A DNA stretch of 64,000 nucleotides from Rugalucina vietnamica (GCA_964017185.1 OZ024869.1:62572931-62636930), one strand, 5' to 3'. Shown: positions 44,918 through 56,930, counted from the first letter of the stretch. Made by a program: numbers and translations. Notes: generated from the letters alone by a model not told the origin.

Positions 44918-46062
44918 AAACTTAAATTCAGTACCTTGTTTTCTGGCCGATGTTTAACGAAATAATAAAAAGAATGGCATAAACTATAACTAGTAGAGAC
45001 AATGTCAAGAATAGACATGTTTCGAGCTTGCAGTAAATATATACTTTAAAAAAATGACTTCCGGAAAATGCAACATTTTCGAAAATTTTAACCGTTTTGT
45101 CTATTTGACAGTTGGTATTTGCAAGACTCTAGAGACAAATCCGTTTGATAAATATCCTCGTAATTTTACAAACATACGCCGTGTACGTTGCAGTTAATGA
45201 GTATTAAATAAAATGTGGGAATACGCAATCAAAACGGGTTTCACAATACTTTGAACTAAGAAGTACTTTGAGATGATAAAACTTCGACGTTACGTTGCGC
45301 CACATAGCATTAGGCGGTGTTTCTATAACGACAGCTGCAACACACGTTTGCGTATTATGCATACGTTATTGCAATGGAATAACTGCATATATATTGCTGC
45401 ATTATTTGCTGAGATTTCATACTCTGGTTATTTAGATCAGTCTCTATATCTGTTCGTGTGCTGGATATGTGGGCCATCCAATTAACCAGAGTATATATAG
45501 CGACCCTAGATCAATTGAGAATAAATATATGATTAAATTGCCTTCCAAGGGGAAGATTCCCTGGGAGAAAAGGGTTTCTTTGGGGGATGTGTTTAAAACA
45601 AATGGGGCTTGGTTTCTTTTGGGGTTAGTGTCTTCAAGACTTCTTTCAATGAAAGCCTTCCAAATAACCGGAGTATTAGGGTGACAAAATTAATAAGGTC
45701 AAATGATATTATTCATTGAAGTCATCGCTCATAGTAAAAATATGAGTCAGTTTGTGAATAAGTAAAATTTCTGTGATATAGAGGAGCGCGGTAAGTTTCT
45801 TCTAAGACCGAATAAACCTAACTTGTTCAAATAGAGAATTTCAATTCACCATTCATTTACAGCACACGTGTGTCTTTCACGGAATAAACCACACCAATAT
45901 AGCCCACCATAATTTCATTCATAAAACCGAATTACCACTTATAAAAAGTAAGTCTGATATTAAAAAGTAGTCCAAGCGAAATTACGTGGATAGGAATTTG
46001 GAAAGTTAAAAAAACTTGAAAAACTTATTTGGAATGCAATCCGAATAACCCAATAATGCCTA
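44918..46062. other. Unassigned sequence with scattered MITE ends
   Basis: Apart from ATACTCTGGTTATT (45419), AATTAACCAGAGTAT (45480) and AATAACCGGAGTATTAG (45664), which match the TIR of the MITE at 40256, nothing is recognised. Confidence 0.45.
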
Positions 46063-46195
46063 AAGGCACTCTGCTTTATCTGCAAACACACATGGTAAAC
46101 CTTACGCTAGAAACTTTTGTTGATAAACATAATTGCTACCGTCGAGTGTGACCAGCTGTCCAGTTGGAGAATACCAGACTACCAAAATGGTCTAC
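46063..46195 (+). repeat. Diverged copy of the repeat at 38352-38545
   Basis: Shares AAAGGCACTCTG, AAACTTTTGTTGAT, CCAGCTGTCCAGT and GAGAATACCAGACTA with 38352-38545, but lacks the LINE 3'-end segment, which suggests a deletion here. Confidence 0.65.
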
Positions 46196-46249
46196 AAATC
46201 TCATGTAGAGGTACTACTGTAGGTAGGTAGCACATATACCACCATGAAC

Positions 46250-46605
46250 CGTGACTGAAACGACTAAGTCCGAAGCAACCCGGTCTAAAATGACCCGGGA
46301 CTGAAATGACGACATGAGATCGAAATGACCTGGGACCAAAATGCCCCTGGACAAAATGACCCTGGACTTAAATGACCTGCGACCAAAATGATTTGGGACC
46401 GAAAAGACCTGGGACTGAATGACATGATAGCGAAATGACACGGGACCAAAACTACCCTAAACTGAAATGACCCTGGACCGAAATGACCCTGTCCTAGAAT
46501 GACCCAGGACTGAAATGACCATGGACCTAAACAACCCGGGACCGAAACAACATGGGAACCAAGAGGACCCATAACTGAAATATCCCGGGACAGAAATGAC
46601 CATAC
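46250..46605. repeat. ~18-bp GGGACCGAAATGACC minisatellite
   Basis: About 20 variant units of the form GGGACYRAAATGACCY. Open frames through it on the minus strand are artefacts. Confidence 0.88.
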
Positions 46606-46617
46606 TGCCTCCACTCC

Positions 46618-47215
46618 CTACATGACCCTGCCACCACCCCTACCCTACCCTACCCTACCTTACCTACCACTACTCATCCACCTCCCCTACCCTACCCACC
46701 ATTACCCAACCACCTCACCTCTACCTACCTCACTCCAACTTCATACTGTATCATACCAAACCTCCTACCCTTGACTAGCCCTACTCCCTACACATCAACA
46801 CCCACCACCAAAGTCCTTCTCCCTACCCTACACACCATACCACCACCACCACACAGCCCCCTACCCACCCCCGACCTGCGTAGGGATGGGTAGGGATATG
46901 ACTGAGTGGGAGATGGTAGACCAGGGTAGGGTAGGAGGTGGGGGTAAGGTAGGGCAGTGAATAGTGGCAGTGATAGGGATGTGTAGGGGAAGAATGGGTG
47001 GAGGAGGGTAGGGCAGGTAGAGGGTATAGGGGTATGGTAGGATAGGGCAACCACCACCACACCCTACCCATCCCACCTACTACCCTATCCTATCTATCTC
47101 ATCTCATACCCCTTCCCATCCCTACCACCACCACACCCTGCCCATCCCACCTACTACCCTGTCCTACCTATCCCCTACCTTACTCCTACATCAGTCTACT
47201 TTGCCCTACCCTGCA
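46618..47215. repeat. CCCTA/CCACCAC-rich low-complexity DNA, partly inverted
   Basis: Stretches of CTACCCTACCCTAC on the plus strand give way at about 46880-47045 to GGTAGGGTAGG, then return. The C-rich and G-rich arms could pair. Non-coding. Confidence 0.85.
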
Positions 47216-47505
47216 ACTGAAGACAGAATAGCCTGTTATGCTGTGCGAGTTTATTGCCAATCACACGCCGGCCAGCCACCAACTTGTATATTCTTGATTG
47301 CCGGCTCAACTTAGCTGGGCAGTATTGGGAACCATACGTTAGAACCCCCCTTTACCGAAACATACTATAATACCACCTCTACTCATTAGGTATCATTAAG
47401 TAATTATCATTATAGTCTAAATAACACTGCTATGATTAATTTAACTCATAGACGAAATAAAAGCATATGTATTAAGTGACAAACAATATGACATTATGTC
47501 CACAG
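47216..47505. other. Unassigned sequence
   Basis: Nothing recognised; 47262-47292 (GGCCAGCCACCAACTTGTAT and ATTCTTGATT) recurs at 48260-48291, a 1-kb-spaced direct repeat around the next array. Confidence 0.5.
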
Positions 47506-47507
47506 TT

Positions 47508-48000
47508 ACAAATCAGAAACCGGCAAGGGAGATGGATCCTCTTTAATGTCATCAGCAGTAGGTCGAAAGGTCGACAAGTCGACAGAACTACAATCCAGTA
47601 TGAGAAGTATATATAAATGGAGATGAAGGTCTAGATCAACCGGATTTTTGTTATTGTCAACAGAATTAGGTTGACAGGTTGACAAGTCGACAAATCAGTA
47701 CTGCTTATATGTATACAAGTCATGTAAATGGATGTGTAGATGTCCTCATTAATGGTCATTATTGTCCATATCTATAGGTCAACAGTTAAAAATCAGAAAT
47801 CAGTATTGGCTAGGGAGATGGATCCTCTTTATTGTCCACATCAGTAGGTCGACAAGTCGACAAATCAGTATGAGTAGTGTATACAAATGGAGGTGGAGAT
47901 GTTGGTCAACCGGATCTTTGTTATTGACAATAGCACTAGGTCGACAAGTCGACAAATCAATATTGCCAAAATATATAAATGGATAGGTAGGTAAAGTCCA
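47508..48000 (+). repeat. GTCGACAAGTCGACA repeats in a ~280-bp block duplication
   Basis: Variants of AGGTCGACAAGTCGACAAATC occur near 47570, 47680, 47850 and 47947. A larger block (GAGATGGATCCTCTTTA at 47530 and 47815; CAACCGGAT at 47638 and 47908) shows duplication with an offset of about 270-285 bp. Confidence 0.75.
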
Positions 48001-48514
48001 AGAGGAAATACAAGGGCTAAGTGCATGATGGGAAAAAGAGCCTATGTGGTAGATATAGCTGTCAATACATTATAATCATCATATACCGGAAGCATGATTG
48101 GGGGGCAAGCCCCCCAGACCCCCGAGCTAAAGAAAGAATCCTCCGAGATAGCTTTGTCTGGCAACATCAACATGTGATAAGCCTGTAAGTTTCCAATGGA
48201 TATGCGGCTGTACATCTATATATGTCATTTATCTGTACTGCCAACACTGAATTGTCGACCGGCCAGCCACCAACTTGTATATTCTTGATTCTTGGTTTCA
48301 GCCATTGAATTGTGTCATTGGATTTTAAAATCCGACACATGGGCAAGGGAGTGGTCTGAAGACCAAATTGATTCAGGCGACCGAAACAACCTTTCTCTAT
48401 CGGGCTCTGGGTGTTGATCCCAGGTTTTATTCCTTCCCGGAATTCGAACCAAATGATCAGAAACAGAGACTGGTTTTCAAAATATTCCCCTGGGCGATCA
48501 TCATTGGTATACAG

Positions 48515-48950
48515 TCAGTGGGGGGAGGGGGAGATAGGGGGAGGAACGGTGGTAGTGTATGGAAGTTGGTAGGGAGGGAGGGAGGGGGTAGTAGATAGTG
48601 TAGGGAGAGCGGGAGGGGCTAGGTAGGTAGTGGAGGCAGGGAGGGGTATGTAGTGTACATGGAGGTAGGTATGCAAGTCTTGTAGGTAGGGAGGTAGGTA
48701 GGTATTGTAGGTATTTAGGCAAGATGGGAGGTAGTGTAGGTATGTAGATAGGTAGGAAGGTTGGTATTGTGATAGGCAGGTAGGGAGAGAGGGAGGTAGT
48801 GGAGGAAGAGAGTATATAGATATGTAGGTAGTGTAGGGAGGGAGGGAAGGGGGGAGGTAGATAGGTACTGTGTGAGGTTGAAGGGAGGTAGGTAGGTAGG
48901 CAGGTAGTGTTGGGAGGTAGGGAGGGAGGTAGATGGAATTCCCCCCCACC
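48515..48950. repeat. GGGAGGTAGGTAG minisatellite
   Basis: G-rich strand made of GGGAGGTAG, GTAGTGTAG and AGGGAGGGAG words. Minus-strand frames rich in Pro, Tyr, Ser and Leu are artefacts. Confidence 0.9.
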
Positions 48951-48959
48951 TCCCCAGCT

Positions 48960-49435
48960 TCCTTAAATGCTTTTCTTCAGATTCTTGCTCCATATCTCCA
49001 AACCCCCCAAAAGTGTTTTCATAGAGAATTGACTTGTGTGCGATTTGACTTGTGTACGAGTCGACTTTGATGCGAGAATGTTAGTAGAGTGAGTTTTCGT
49101 AGAAACACGTCGAATTGACCTGGTATGAAACTTATCTCATGCACGATATATGTGTGTATGAAAAAGAATATCAACCAATGAAATCACATGTACTTGTTTC
49201 TCGAGAGTCTGTAATATCTACAAAAATGGCTGCCTACACCTTATACCATCAAATTTGAATTCCAAGCTATTTAAGTTTATCCTATATCATGTCCTAAAGC
49301 AAACACATATGTGTTTGCTATAAATCATGATCTGATCCTATGCATTGGAATGGGGGAAATTGTTGAAATATCATTTGAAGGGTAAAACTTGCAGGAAATG
49401 GGCAAATGAACTGGAGTCTGAAGATTCTGAAAAGA
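48960..49435. other. Unassigned sequence
   Basis: Nothing recognised. A weak ACTTGTGTGCGA/ACTTGTGTACGA repetition occurs at 49030-49060. Confidence 0.4.
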
Positions 49436-49439
49436 ATTA

Positions 49440-49789
49440 GGACCCCAGGGTGTATGTATATAACAAATATTCAAAAACCTCAGGAACTGCTGAACCTAAC
49501 TAAACTTGTTTTGTAGCAATTAAGACTAGAGTACTACAATGTTTGTATAAATCATGACCCTGTGATGACCTTGACTGAGTTTATTGCAAGGTCAACATAG
49601 GTCACATATACAGAAAACTGTTAAAATGTCACTGGAGGGAAATACTTTCATACTTTCAGGAAATGGGCAAATGGACAGAATGTGAATTTGAAAAAGAAAT
49701 TGACCCCAGGGGTTATTCAGACCCTGTCCTGGGGCTGTACACATGTGTGTGGCCTTTATTGTCAAAAAAGTGTATTGATATATATACAT
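49440..49789 (+). mobile_element. Tandem-core element fragment interrupted by a long-TIR element
   Basis: Two core units of ~235 bp can be seen (GACCCCAGGGTGTATG at 49442; GACCCCAGGGGTTATTC at 49704), with TGACCTTGACTGAG and GCAAGGTCA between. After the inserted element, 52103-52154 completes it: TCTCAGGTGAGCATTTACAGGACC-ATT-GGTCCTCTGG, a family A-type 3' end with its hairpin. Confidence 0.6.
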
Positions 49790-52102
49790 CACGGGTGGTA
49801 AAGTTTGGAACGACCTCCAAAAAGAGGTAGTGAATTTCTGTTCCAATCGCACATCCGGGAACTCGCGAGGTTGGTCCAAAGTCTAGAAACAGATAAACAA
49901 AGGTAGGTGTCGGTGGTTCTTATGATTTTTTCTCAGTTTCTAGCGAAAAATGGATAATTATGGCAATGCTATGTCATGTAAAGATGACTTCTCGATGCAT
50001 ATGGCCCAAAACTGCGGTTGAAACCGAAATAATTTCCGCTGGGTCGTTTTTAAAAGTTCGAACACGATGTAGCTTTTTCACAACAGTTTGTTAACAACTG
50101 ACACCTTTTTGAAAATTTGAGGTTTTCCACGATGAATACAGCCCCGGTACGCACGCCCTGGGGAAACGAGCACTCTGTATTACATATCCTGTTAAAAATG
50201 GCAACGGGGTGCATTATTTAAACAAATGATTGAGAAAATTCAAGTAGAGGTTGTTCCAATAAGTTGGAGCTTGTTCCAATTTGAATGAGATCGTTCCCAG
50301 TGCTCTCCTGTTTTATACAATGAAATTAATATCTGTGATATCAGACCAACCAAACTCAAACAAAAATGGGCGGTTGACATTTATTGAATCCGGTTAAACA
50401 TTGTGTCAGCAACATGGCAGGCATATCCCGGATCGGGTAAAGCTGGCAAGCCGCATAGGCTGAAATTGGCGATCCAGAATTTTATAATTCTATTGTATAA
50501 TTTGCCAATGATGATTGATAAGTAGAAAATGTTACATAGAAAAGTATTTGTATTAAACAAGATTGTCAAATTTTGCTTATATTGACTTTTTTCTGTGTTT
50601 TAATTGTCCATTTTTGCCTTTTTTACATTCGTGTTGTGAAAAACACAGCAAAATAGTCAATAACAGCAAATTTTTGATAATTTTTGTTTTTCTGTGTTAC
50701 AATTGCTCCTTCTCAGTCCTCATTGACAAAGTATATAATAGGAGACAAAAAATTCATCTGCCCTGGGTCCTCAATTTCAGCTAATTTCAGCTCGCTGGCT
50801 CGCTAGCTGTGCCAGTCATACCCGACCATATCCCAGCCGGGGATCGAACTCGTAGCCTCTCATAGTCCACTTGTAATGATTGAATATTTGATGCAATATC
50901 GTTCCAAATTATATGAAATTGTTTGCAGTGTTTCCTTATATAGAAATGAAATTGTAGACTACACCCTTCTTTGATACTTCTTATCTTTATTTGTTTTATT
51001 TTATTTTACTAGACATCTCAGAAAGAGATGATGCGTTATGAAAATGATTCATTCGTGTTTCTTAAACTCTACGCTTGGATCCCTTCAATTGCATTTTTGT
51101 ATATTTCAGAAGGGTTTTTGTTGGAGTGTATGTGTAGCTTTTTCATTTTTGTTTAATACATTTAACAACAGAAAGAGCGAAAACCCGACAAAGCAAGAAT
51201 CGCATGCACTGTCTTTGCAATAGTTTTTTGATACTTTTTTTTTTTCAAAATCAACCTTTCCTGAAATACATAAAAAATATGATCGTGTCACAATCCTTTT
51301 GCGTTCCAAAAGTCTTAAAAAGAGCAAGAAAACATGAAAATCGGTTTACACATAAAAGTAGGAATAAGAAACTATCTCTGCAAAGAACAATTTGATCTCT
51401 GCAAAGAACAATTCAAGTTTAAATCACAAGCCAGAAACCGCTTACAAACGGTCATTAGCAAGCTATCAGTCGTAGGAGAATCGCTTTCAAACCCCAAAAT
51501 ATTACACTATTTCAAACGCCATCATTTTTGTCTGAGTTTGGCTGGTCTTCTATCACAGATATTAATTTCATTGTATAAAACAGGAGAGCACTGGGAACGA
51601 TCTCATTCAAATTGGAACAAGCTCCAACTTATTGGAACGACCTCTACTGGAATTTTCTCAATCATTTGTTTAAATAATGCACCCCCTTGCCATTTTTAAC
51701 AGGATATGTAATACAGAGTGCCTTTTCCCCACGGCGAGCTTACCGGGGCTGTATGCTTCGTGGAAAACCTCAAATTTTGCAAGAAGGTGTCAGTTGTTGA
51801 CAAACTGTTGTGAAAAAGCTACATCGTGTTCGAACTTTTAAAAACGACCCAGCGGAAATTATTTCGGTTTCAACCGCAGTTTTGGGCCGTATGCATCGAG
51901 AAGTCATCTTTACACGACATAGCATTGCCATAATTATCCATTTTTCGCTAGAAACTGAGAAAAAAATCATAAGAACCACCGACACCTACCTTTGTTTATC
52001 CGTTTCTAGCCTTTGGACCAACCTCGCGAGTTCCCGGATGTGCGATTGGAACAGAAATTCACTACCTCTTTTTGGAGGTCGTTCCAAACTTTACCACCCG
52101 TG
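49790..52102. mobile_element. 2.3-kb element with ~580-bp terminal inverted repeats
   Basis: Left arm 49790-50368 and right arm about 51524-52102 are inverted copies of high identity. Outer ends are identical: CACGGGTGGTAAAGTTTGGA. TACAT flanks both sides (49785-49789, 52103-52107), a 5-bp target duplication. The interior (50369-51523) holds only short open frames and a SINE-like scrap, so it is non-autonomous. CAC termini plus 5-bp duplications are a feature of Transib/RAG-related transposons, but no transposase is present and other superfamilies are possible. Confidence 0.88.
50780..50885 (-). mobile_element. tRNA-SINE-like fragment
   Basis: On the minus strand GACTATGAGAGGCTACGAG runs into a box-B-like GAGTTCGATCCCCGGC. 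No box A is seen upstream, so the head is 5'-truncated. It lies in the interior of the 49790-52102 element. Confidence 0.45.
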
Positions 52103-52236
52103 TACATGTATCTCAGATCTCAGGTGAGCATTTACAGGACCATTGGTCCTCTGGTTTTTTAAAATTTTATGGCTCATTTCCTGAAGTCTCCTTGAGGGAG
52201 ATATACTGGAATTCCTTCTGAAGTCCTTTAAAGAGA

Positions 52237-53188
52237 TTAAGGATGTTCGCTGCTAACATTTGACATTTCGGAACTTCCAGTTTTTCTTTTGCTGAATATC
52301 TCGTAAACGGTTGCAGATATTTTCCCAATATTTTATATTTGGATACATAATGATGATATGCATTGAACGAGCCATGAAAATTGTCAATCTAAGAAACTTC
52401 ATTTTTTCACCCCATTTTCTGCAACTTTTCTGAAAAATTTAGTTGTCAGTGAAATTTAGGGGGTAGGGTAGATTAAACTTGAATATTACACATTTTCAAA
52501 TTAATTGCACTATTTCTTTGTTTATTTTAGCTGCAGTATATGTGTACATGGTCTTCTAAGTCAGTATTTGTGTCTTTGGTGTGCTGGTTTTAAAATTTAA
52601 GGTGGTTTTATGAAATGGGCTTAAAGAAACAAAACAGCTGAAAAAAGGCTGAAAATGGTGATTTTCAAGTTGTTGGTTCTCTCTTATATGCACACTACCC
52701 TATATATTTCTTTCTTTTATTCGAACAATATTACAAAGTTCTATGTTGTGTGAAAATACAAGAAAAAGTTTGAATAAACAAATATGGGCTTGGCACATTT
52801 CAAAATATTGATTTTTTCCGACTTTTCAAGTATGGGGGTAGGGTTGGAAAAATACTCGTAAAATTTTGTCATCCACTTCCAGTTGCAAATTTTTCTATGC
52901 GCTTGGTCCAAAATAGTCTGCGTAACGTAAATATTATGACTTTTGAAAGCATTCTAGATGTATTTTTGTTCAAGACAGGTTTGTTTCAAAGAATTAAAAA
53001 ATTAAATAATTTTACTAAATTTAAAACATGATGCTCAGAGGTCTCATTCAGAGGCCTGTAGCTTGAAAAAATGCACACTACCCTATATTTATTTTGCTTT
53101 CAAATGTCTTATGTTGTATTTTGGAATCAAAAAAGAGTGGTTAGAAAAAAAGTTTGAATACTTTTTCATTGGCAGCGAACATCCTTAA
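52237..53188. mobile_element. MITE ending 194 bp before SDAD1 exon 2
   Basis: TTAAGGATGTTCGCTGC (52237-52253) and its exact inverse (53172-53188) bound a 952-bp AT-rich element. Both ends begin with TTAA, which would fit a TTAA target duplication as in piggyBac, Kolobok or Sola3 relatives. CACACTACCCTATAT occurs twice inside (52691, 53073). Confidence 0.82.
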
Positions 53189-53382
53189 GAAGACTATTAG
53201 CTGATAGATAGAGTGGATTAGGCTGGATGGGTACTGGGATCAACTTTCACAGTCACCTGTTCAATTCACTGGTCATGTGCAGAGAAAGCTATATATGCAT
53301 TGAAATTACTTAAAAGATTGGCTGCCCTGTGGACACAGGTTTCTTTTATTAATTTTGACATTCGGTGTTATTTGTTTTCCAG

Positions 53383-53487
53383 TTCCTTCAACAATATCGG
53401 CATTACCAGTCAACAATGCAAATATTCCAGCTGAAACCCTCACAGTACTCCAAGACTTTAGATGAACTCCTCATATTTTTGGCTCAG
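53383..53487 (+). CDS. SDAD1: SDAD1, coding exon 2
   Basis: 35 codons between ttgttttccag and gtaagg, phase 0 at both borders, with a pyrimidine-rich acceptor. The peptide (FLQQYRHYQSTMQIFQLKP ... LDELLIFLAQ) aligns without gaps to residues following exon 1 in animal SDAD1 (FLQQY, IFxLxP, LAxLxxFxAQ pattern). It belongs to the N-terminal helical region preceding/overlapping the NUC130/3NT-type domain. A MITE ends 194 bp upstream and a satellite array starts about 70 bp downstream, so the exon is an island among repeats. The assignment rests on family knowledge. Confidence 0.92.
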
Positions 53488-53559
53488 GTAAGGCCTTTGG
53501 ATATTATCCCAGCTGTGTATTTGAAAAGTTGTCTTATGGTTAGCATGGTAAAGAAGTAC

Positions 53560-54960
53560 AAAAAGCTATCACGAGTGACATCAACTTATGGACTTATAAA
53601 TGCATGGATTCAGACCAAACATACACAGAAACATTGTTGGGAGGAGACCTAGAGTTGGGTAGAGTTTGGGCACCTTTACCTAAGGCCATTCCAATTTTTT
53701 TCTATGTTTAGCGCCCACCCCTGCCAGCAAAACCTACCTACCTTAGTCCTATCCGAAAAAAAAAAAACATAGCTTGAAAAAAAAACAAAAAACATAACTT
53801 TCACAGATACATGGTTGAGAGGGGAGAAAGAGTTGATTAGATTTTGGTGTCCTTGGCCTAATTTCCAATGTCCCCAGCCCATGAAAATTTTTAAATCAGC
53901 TGTTCTGACGCAATATCTCCTGAACAAATGCATGGATTAAGACCAAACTTACACAAAAACATTGTTGGGAGGAGACCTAAAGTTGATTAGATTTTGGTGA
54001 CCTAGACCTAATTTTCAAGGTCATCAGCCCATGAAAAATGTTGAAATTAGCTTTTCTGATACAATATCTCTTGAATAAATGGTTGTATTCTGACCAAACT
54101 TACACAGAAACATTGTTAGGAGGAGACCTAGAGCTGATTAGATTTTGGTGACCTTGATCTTATTTTCACGGTCACCAGACCATTAAAAATGTTGAAATTA
54201 GATTTCCTGATGCGAATCTACTGAACAAGTAGATGCATTCTGATCAAACTTACAGACTAAAAACATATGTGAGTAGACCTACAGTTGATTAGATCAGGTT
54301 GACATTGACCTAATGTCCAAGGCCACCAGCCCATGACAAATATTCTGTTTGGATATCTTCTGAACCAATTGATGGATTCTGTCCAAACTTGCACAGAAAA
54401 ATTGCTTGGAGAAGACCTACAAGTGGTTAGATTTGGGTAACGTTGACTTAAGTTTCAAGGTCACCAACCCATGAAAAATGATGAAATAATCTTTTCTGAT
54501 GGGATATCTTCCGAACAAATGGATGGATTCTGAACCAACTTATAGAGACACATCTGACATTGTTGCTATGAGACCTACAGTTTAATATATTTGGGTGACC
54601 TTGACCTAATATCCAAGGTCACCAGCCCATGAAAAATGTTGAAATTACTATTTCCAATGCTATATCTTCTGAACAAATTGATTGACTTTGACCAAACTTG
54701 CACAGAAACATTGTTGGGAGAAACTTAAGTGTTGATTAGATTTTGGTGACCTTGACCTAATTTTCAAGGTCAGCACCCTGGAAAAGATAGTTTTCAGGTG
54801 CATTACCTTCTGGTCCAATGGATGGACTTTGATTAAAGTTGCACAGACACCTTGCTGGGAGGAGATGTAGAGTTCACTGAATGTTGGTGACCTTTACCTA
54901 ATTTCAACTAAACTTACACAGAAATATTGTTGGGAGAAGGGTTGGGGGACATAGTTTTCC
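53560..54960 (+). repeat. ~150-bp satellite with GACCTTGACC motifs (family E core)
   Basis: About nine units with period 140-158 bp; the word GACCTTGACCTAA or a variant lies near 53851, 54001, 54151, 54301, 54441, 54599, 54749 and 54891. Each unit has GGTGACCTTGACCTAATTTTC followed by AAGGTCACC, an inverted motif, and ACACAGAAACATTGTTGGGA. No 5' hairpin or 3' terminal hairpin is seen, so either a stand-alone satellite or a core without ends. Confidence 0.85.
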
Positions 54961-55667
54961 TCAGAAAACATGGTTTTAATATGAGCTACGTCATGGGGAA
55001 AAAAAAACTGTCTTCTGGTCACAGCAACCTAGTTCAACATAAACTAAGCTATACAATCTTAGGTGATAGCTGGACTCATTAAGAATTAGATGGATTTAGT
55101 AAAGTAGATGGATTCAGTGTACTACCTTTTTAGCAAAAGAAAGACACAGTAACACTGCTGGGAATCACGTGATACGCAATGTTTATGATATGTGCAAATT
55201 GTAAACAAGAAGCCGCCATTTTCCACCGGGTCTAGGTAAGTCTATCGAGTTTTGTTTCAAATTCTGAGGGATAATGATGGATGAATATGCCCAGTCCATG
55301 CAGATACATCAGATTTATTTAACCATGTGCGAGCTAATCTTTCAAAGTGTTTTGTTTGTGTAAACACTTCATTCCCATAATCAAAATTGTTTGTTGCCAT
55401 GTACACCAAATATTTATTTTGGGCCTTATTCATTCTTCCAGCAACAATGCGTCCTTTCTTAGAGGTAAAATAACATTTTTTTCAAAGGACAATTACCTCC
55501 ATTTTACAGAAATATGCTAAGCGCCACATGAAAAAAGATAATCAACATCATTGACATTGCATCCCTATACACATGCAATGTGGATTGATACCCTCCACAC
55601 TAAAACAATAGTCATCATGTTTCTATTCTTTCATCGATAAATGTATTGATTGCTAATGCACCAGTCC

Positions 55668-55967
55668 TTTGTAACCATTGCCCCCCCCCCTTACACATAC
55701 CTACGGTGAAGGATGGGGGATAGCCGGGCTTAAGTGCAGAGCAATTACTTGTCGAGTGTATCCGGCCGCAGTGCAGGGGGTATGACGAGGTGTTTTATGC
55801 ATTAGGATCCTTACTCCAGGGCAATTTTCTATTTCTAAGGTGAGGCCAAAGATCAAAGTTTTGACCCCCAGTTTGCCCCCTGTGTGTGCGGCTTATAGCA
55901 GGGCACTGAAAGCAGAAATGCCACAATCACCGCCCTTCCCCGTAGGTGGATGAGCAGTGGTTACAAA
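55668..55967. mobile_element. 300-bp MITE-like element
   Basis: TTTGTAACCATTGC...ACCTACGG at the left and its imperfect inverse CCGTAGGT...GCAGTGGTTACAAA at the right. The left arm has a C-run (55679-55690). Non-coding. Confidence 0.6.
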
Positions 55968-56082
55968 TGACTTGTGCACAATTGCAGCTAAAATATGATC
56001 AAAAAAAGAAAAAATAGCCATTCTCGGTTTTGTTCAATATTGAGAACGAATCTTTGAATGCTTTCCTGGCTTTATTTTATAT

Positions 56083-56930
56083 CAGCAGTCACACATTAGC
56101 GTATAACCCAAACGCGCTTCTGGCGTATGAATACTCTCAACATGCTTAAGATTTTGGATGTATAAAAATAATTTGTCCCTTTAACTCGCTTTAGCAGTCA
56201 CACATTAGCGCCTGACTGAGATGTGTGCCGGACGTACAAAAATCTCAAAGTGTTGAAGTACGTTTGTGTTACTTCCCAAACGCGCTAAGCATGTGCTACA
56301 GGCGCACAGCAAACGTTCAACGCGCGTCTCACAAACGCTTAGGGCACGCTACGGAAGCAATATCTCATAAAATCTGAAAACGCATGTGGCGTATACTAGC
56401 GTGCATAACATGTGCGCCAAATGCGTTCATAGCGTATTCAACGCGTCTGTCATGGAACTTCTTCTAAACGCAAAAGACATTCGCATAAGACACGCCCAGC
56501 TTCTGGAAAAATTTTAAGCATGGTTAAACACAAACGCGCCTAGAGCGCGCACCGACCTTTAGCGACGTATATCAACGTACACCCAGCGTACACCAAAAAC
56601 GCACATATAGCGCGTTTCTAATGTGTCTCCGACGTGTTCCTGACGTAGGTTGAATCATTCAAAGTTTACATTTTTGTCAACACGCCCGGCGCGCGTTGGC
56701 TTATTCTGCTATTTTAAACAGCAGTCACACACTAGCGTATAATCCAAACGCGTGCCGGGCGTGTCGACAAAAATGTAAAATTCAAAAAACGCCAGGAGCA
56801 CGTTGGAGACACGTTAGAAACGCGTTAAACGCGCGTTTTTTAAGCTTGGTGTACGCTTGTTGCATACGTCGCTATAAGTCGCTGCGCGCTCTTGGCGCGT
56901 TTGCCCCCCCCCCCCCCCCCCCCCCCCCAC
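56083..56930. repeat. Nest of ACGCG-rich elements with an inverted pair
   Basis: GCAGTCACAC(A/T)TAGCGTATAA occurs at 56085, 56190 (shorter) and 56721, probably the terminal motif of the family. 56508-56690 and 56745-56912 are inverted copies (AACGCGCC, AGAGCGCGCA, GCGACGTAT, GCGTACACCAA, CGTTTCTAA), meeting near 56710. It ends in a 26-base C-run and a short CA tract. Related to 7540-7850. Confidence 0.75.

Noticed and set aside
48501..48993. Open frames of 73-144 codons rich in Pro, Ser and Tyr
   Set aside because: Artefacts of the GGGAGGTAG minisatellite.
53560..54960. CRISPR-like array
   Set aside because: Units are ~150 bp and continuous with no unique spacers, in an animal intron; a satellite. 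The same holds for the other arrays.
55700..55960. Small nuclear RNA gene
   Set aside because: Inverted ends suggested a structured RNA, but no U1-U6 signature was found; called a MITE-like element.
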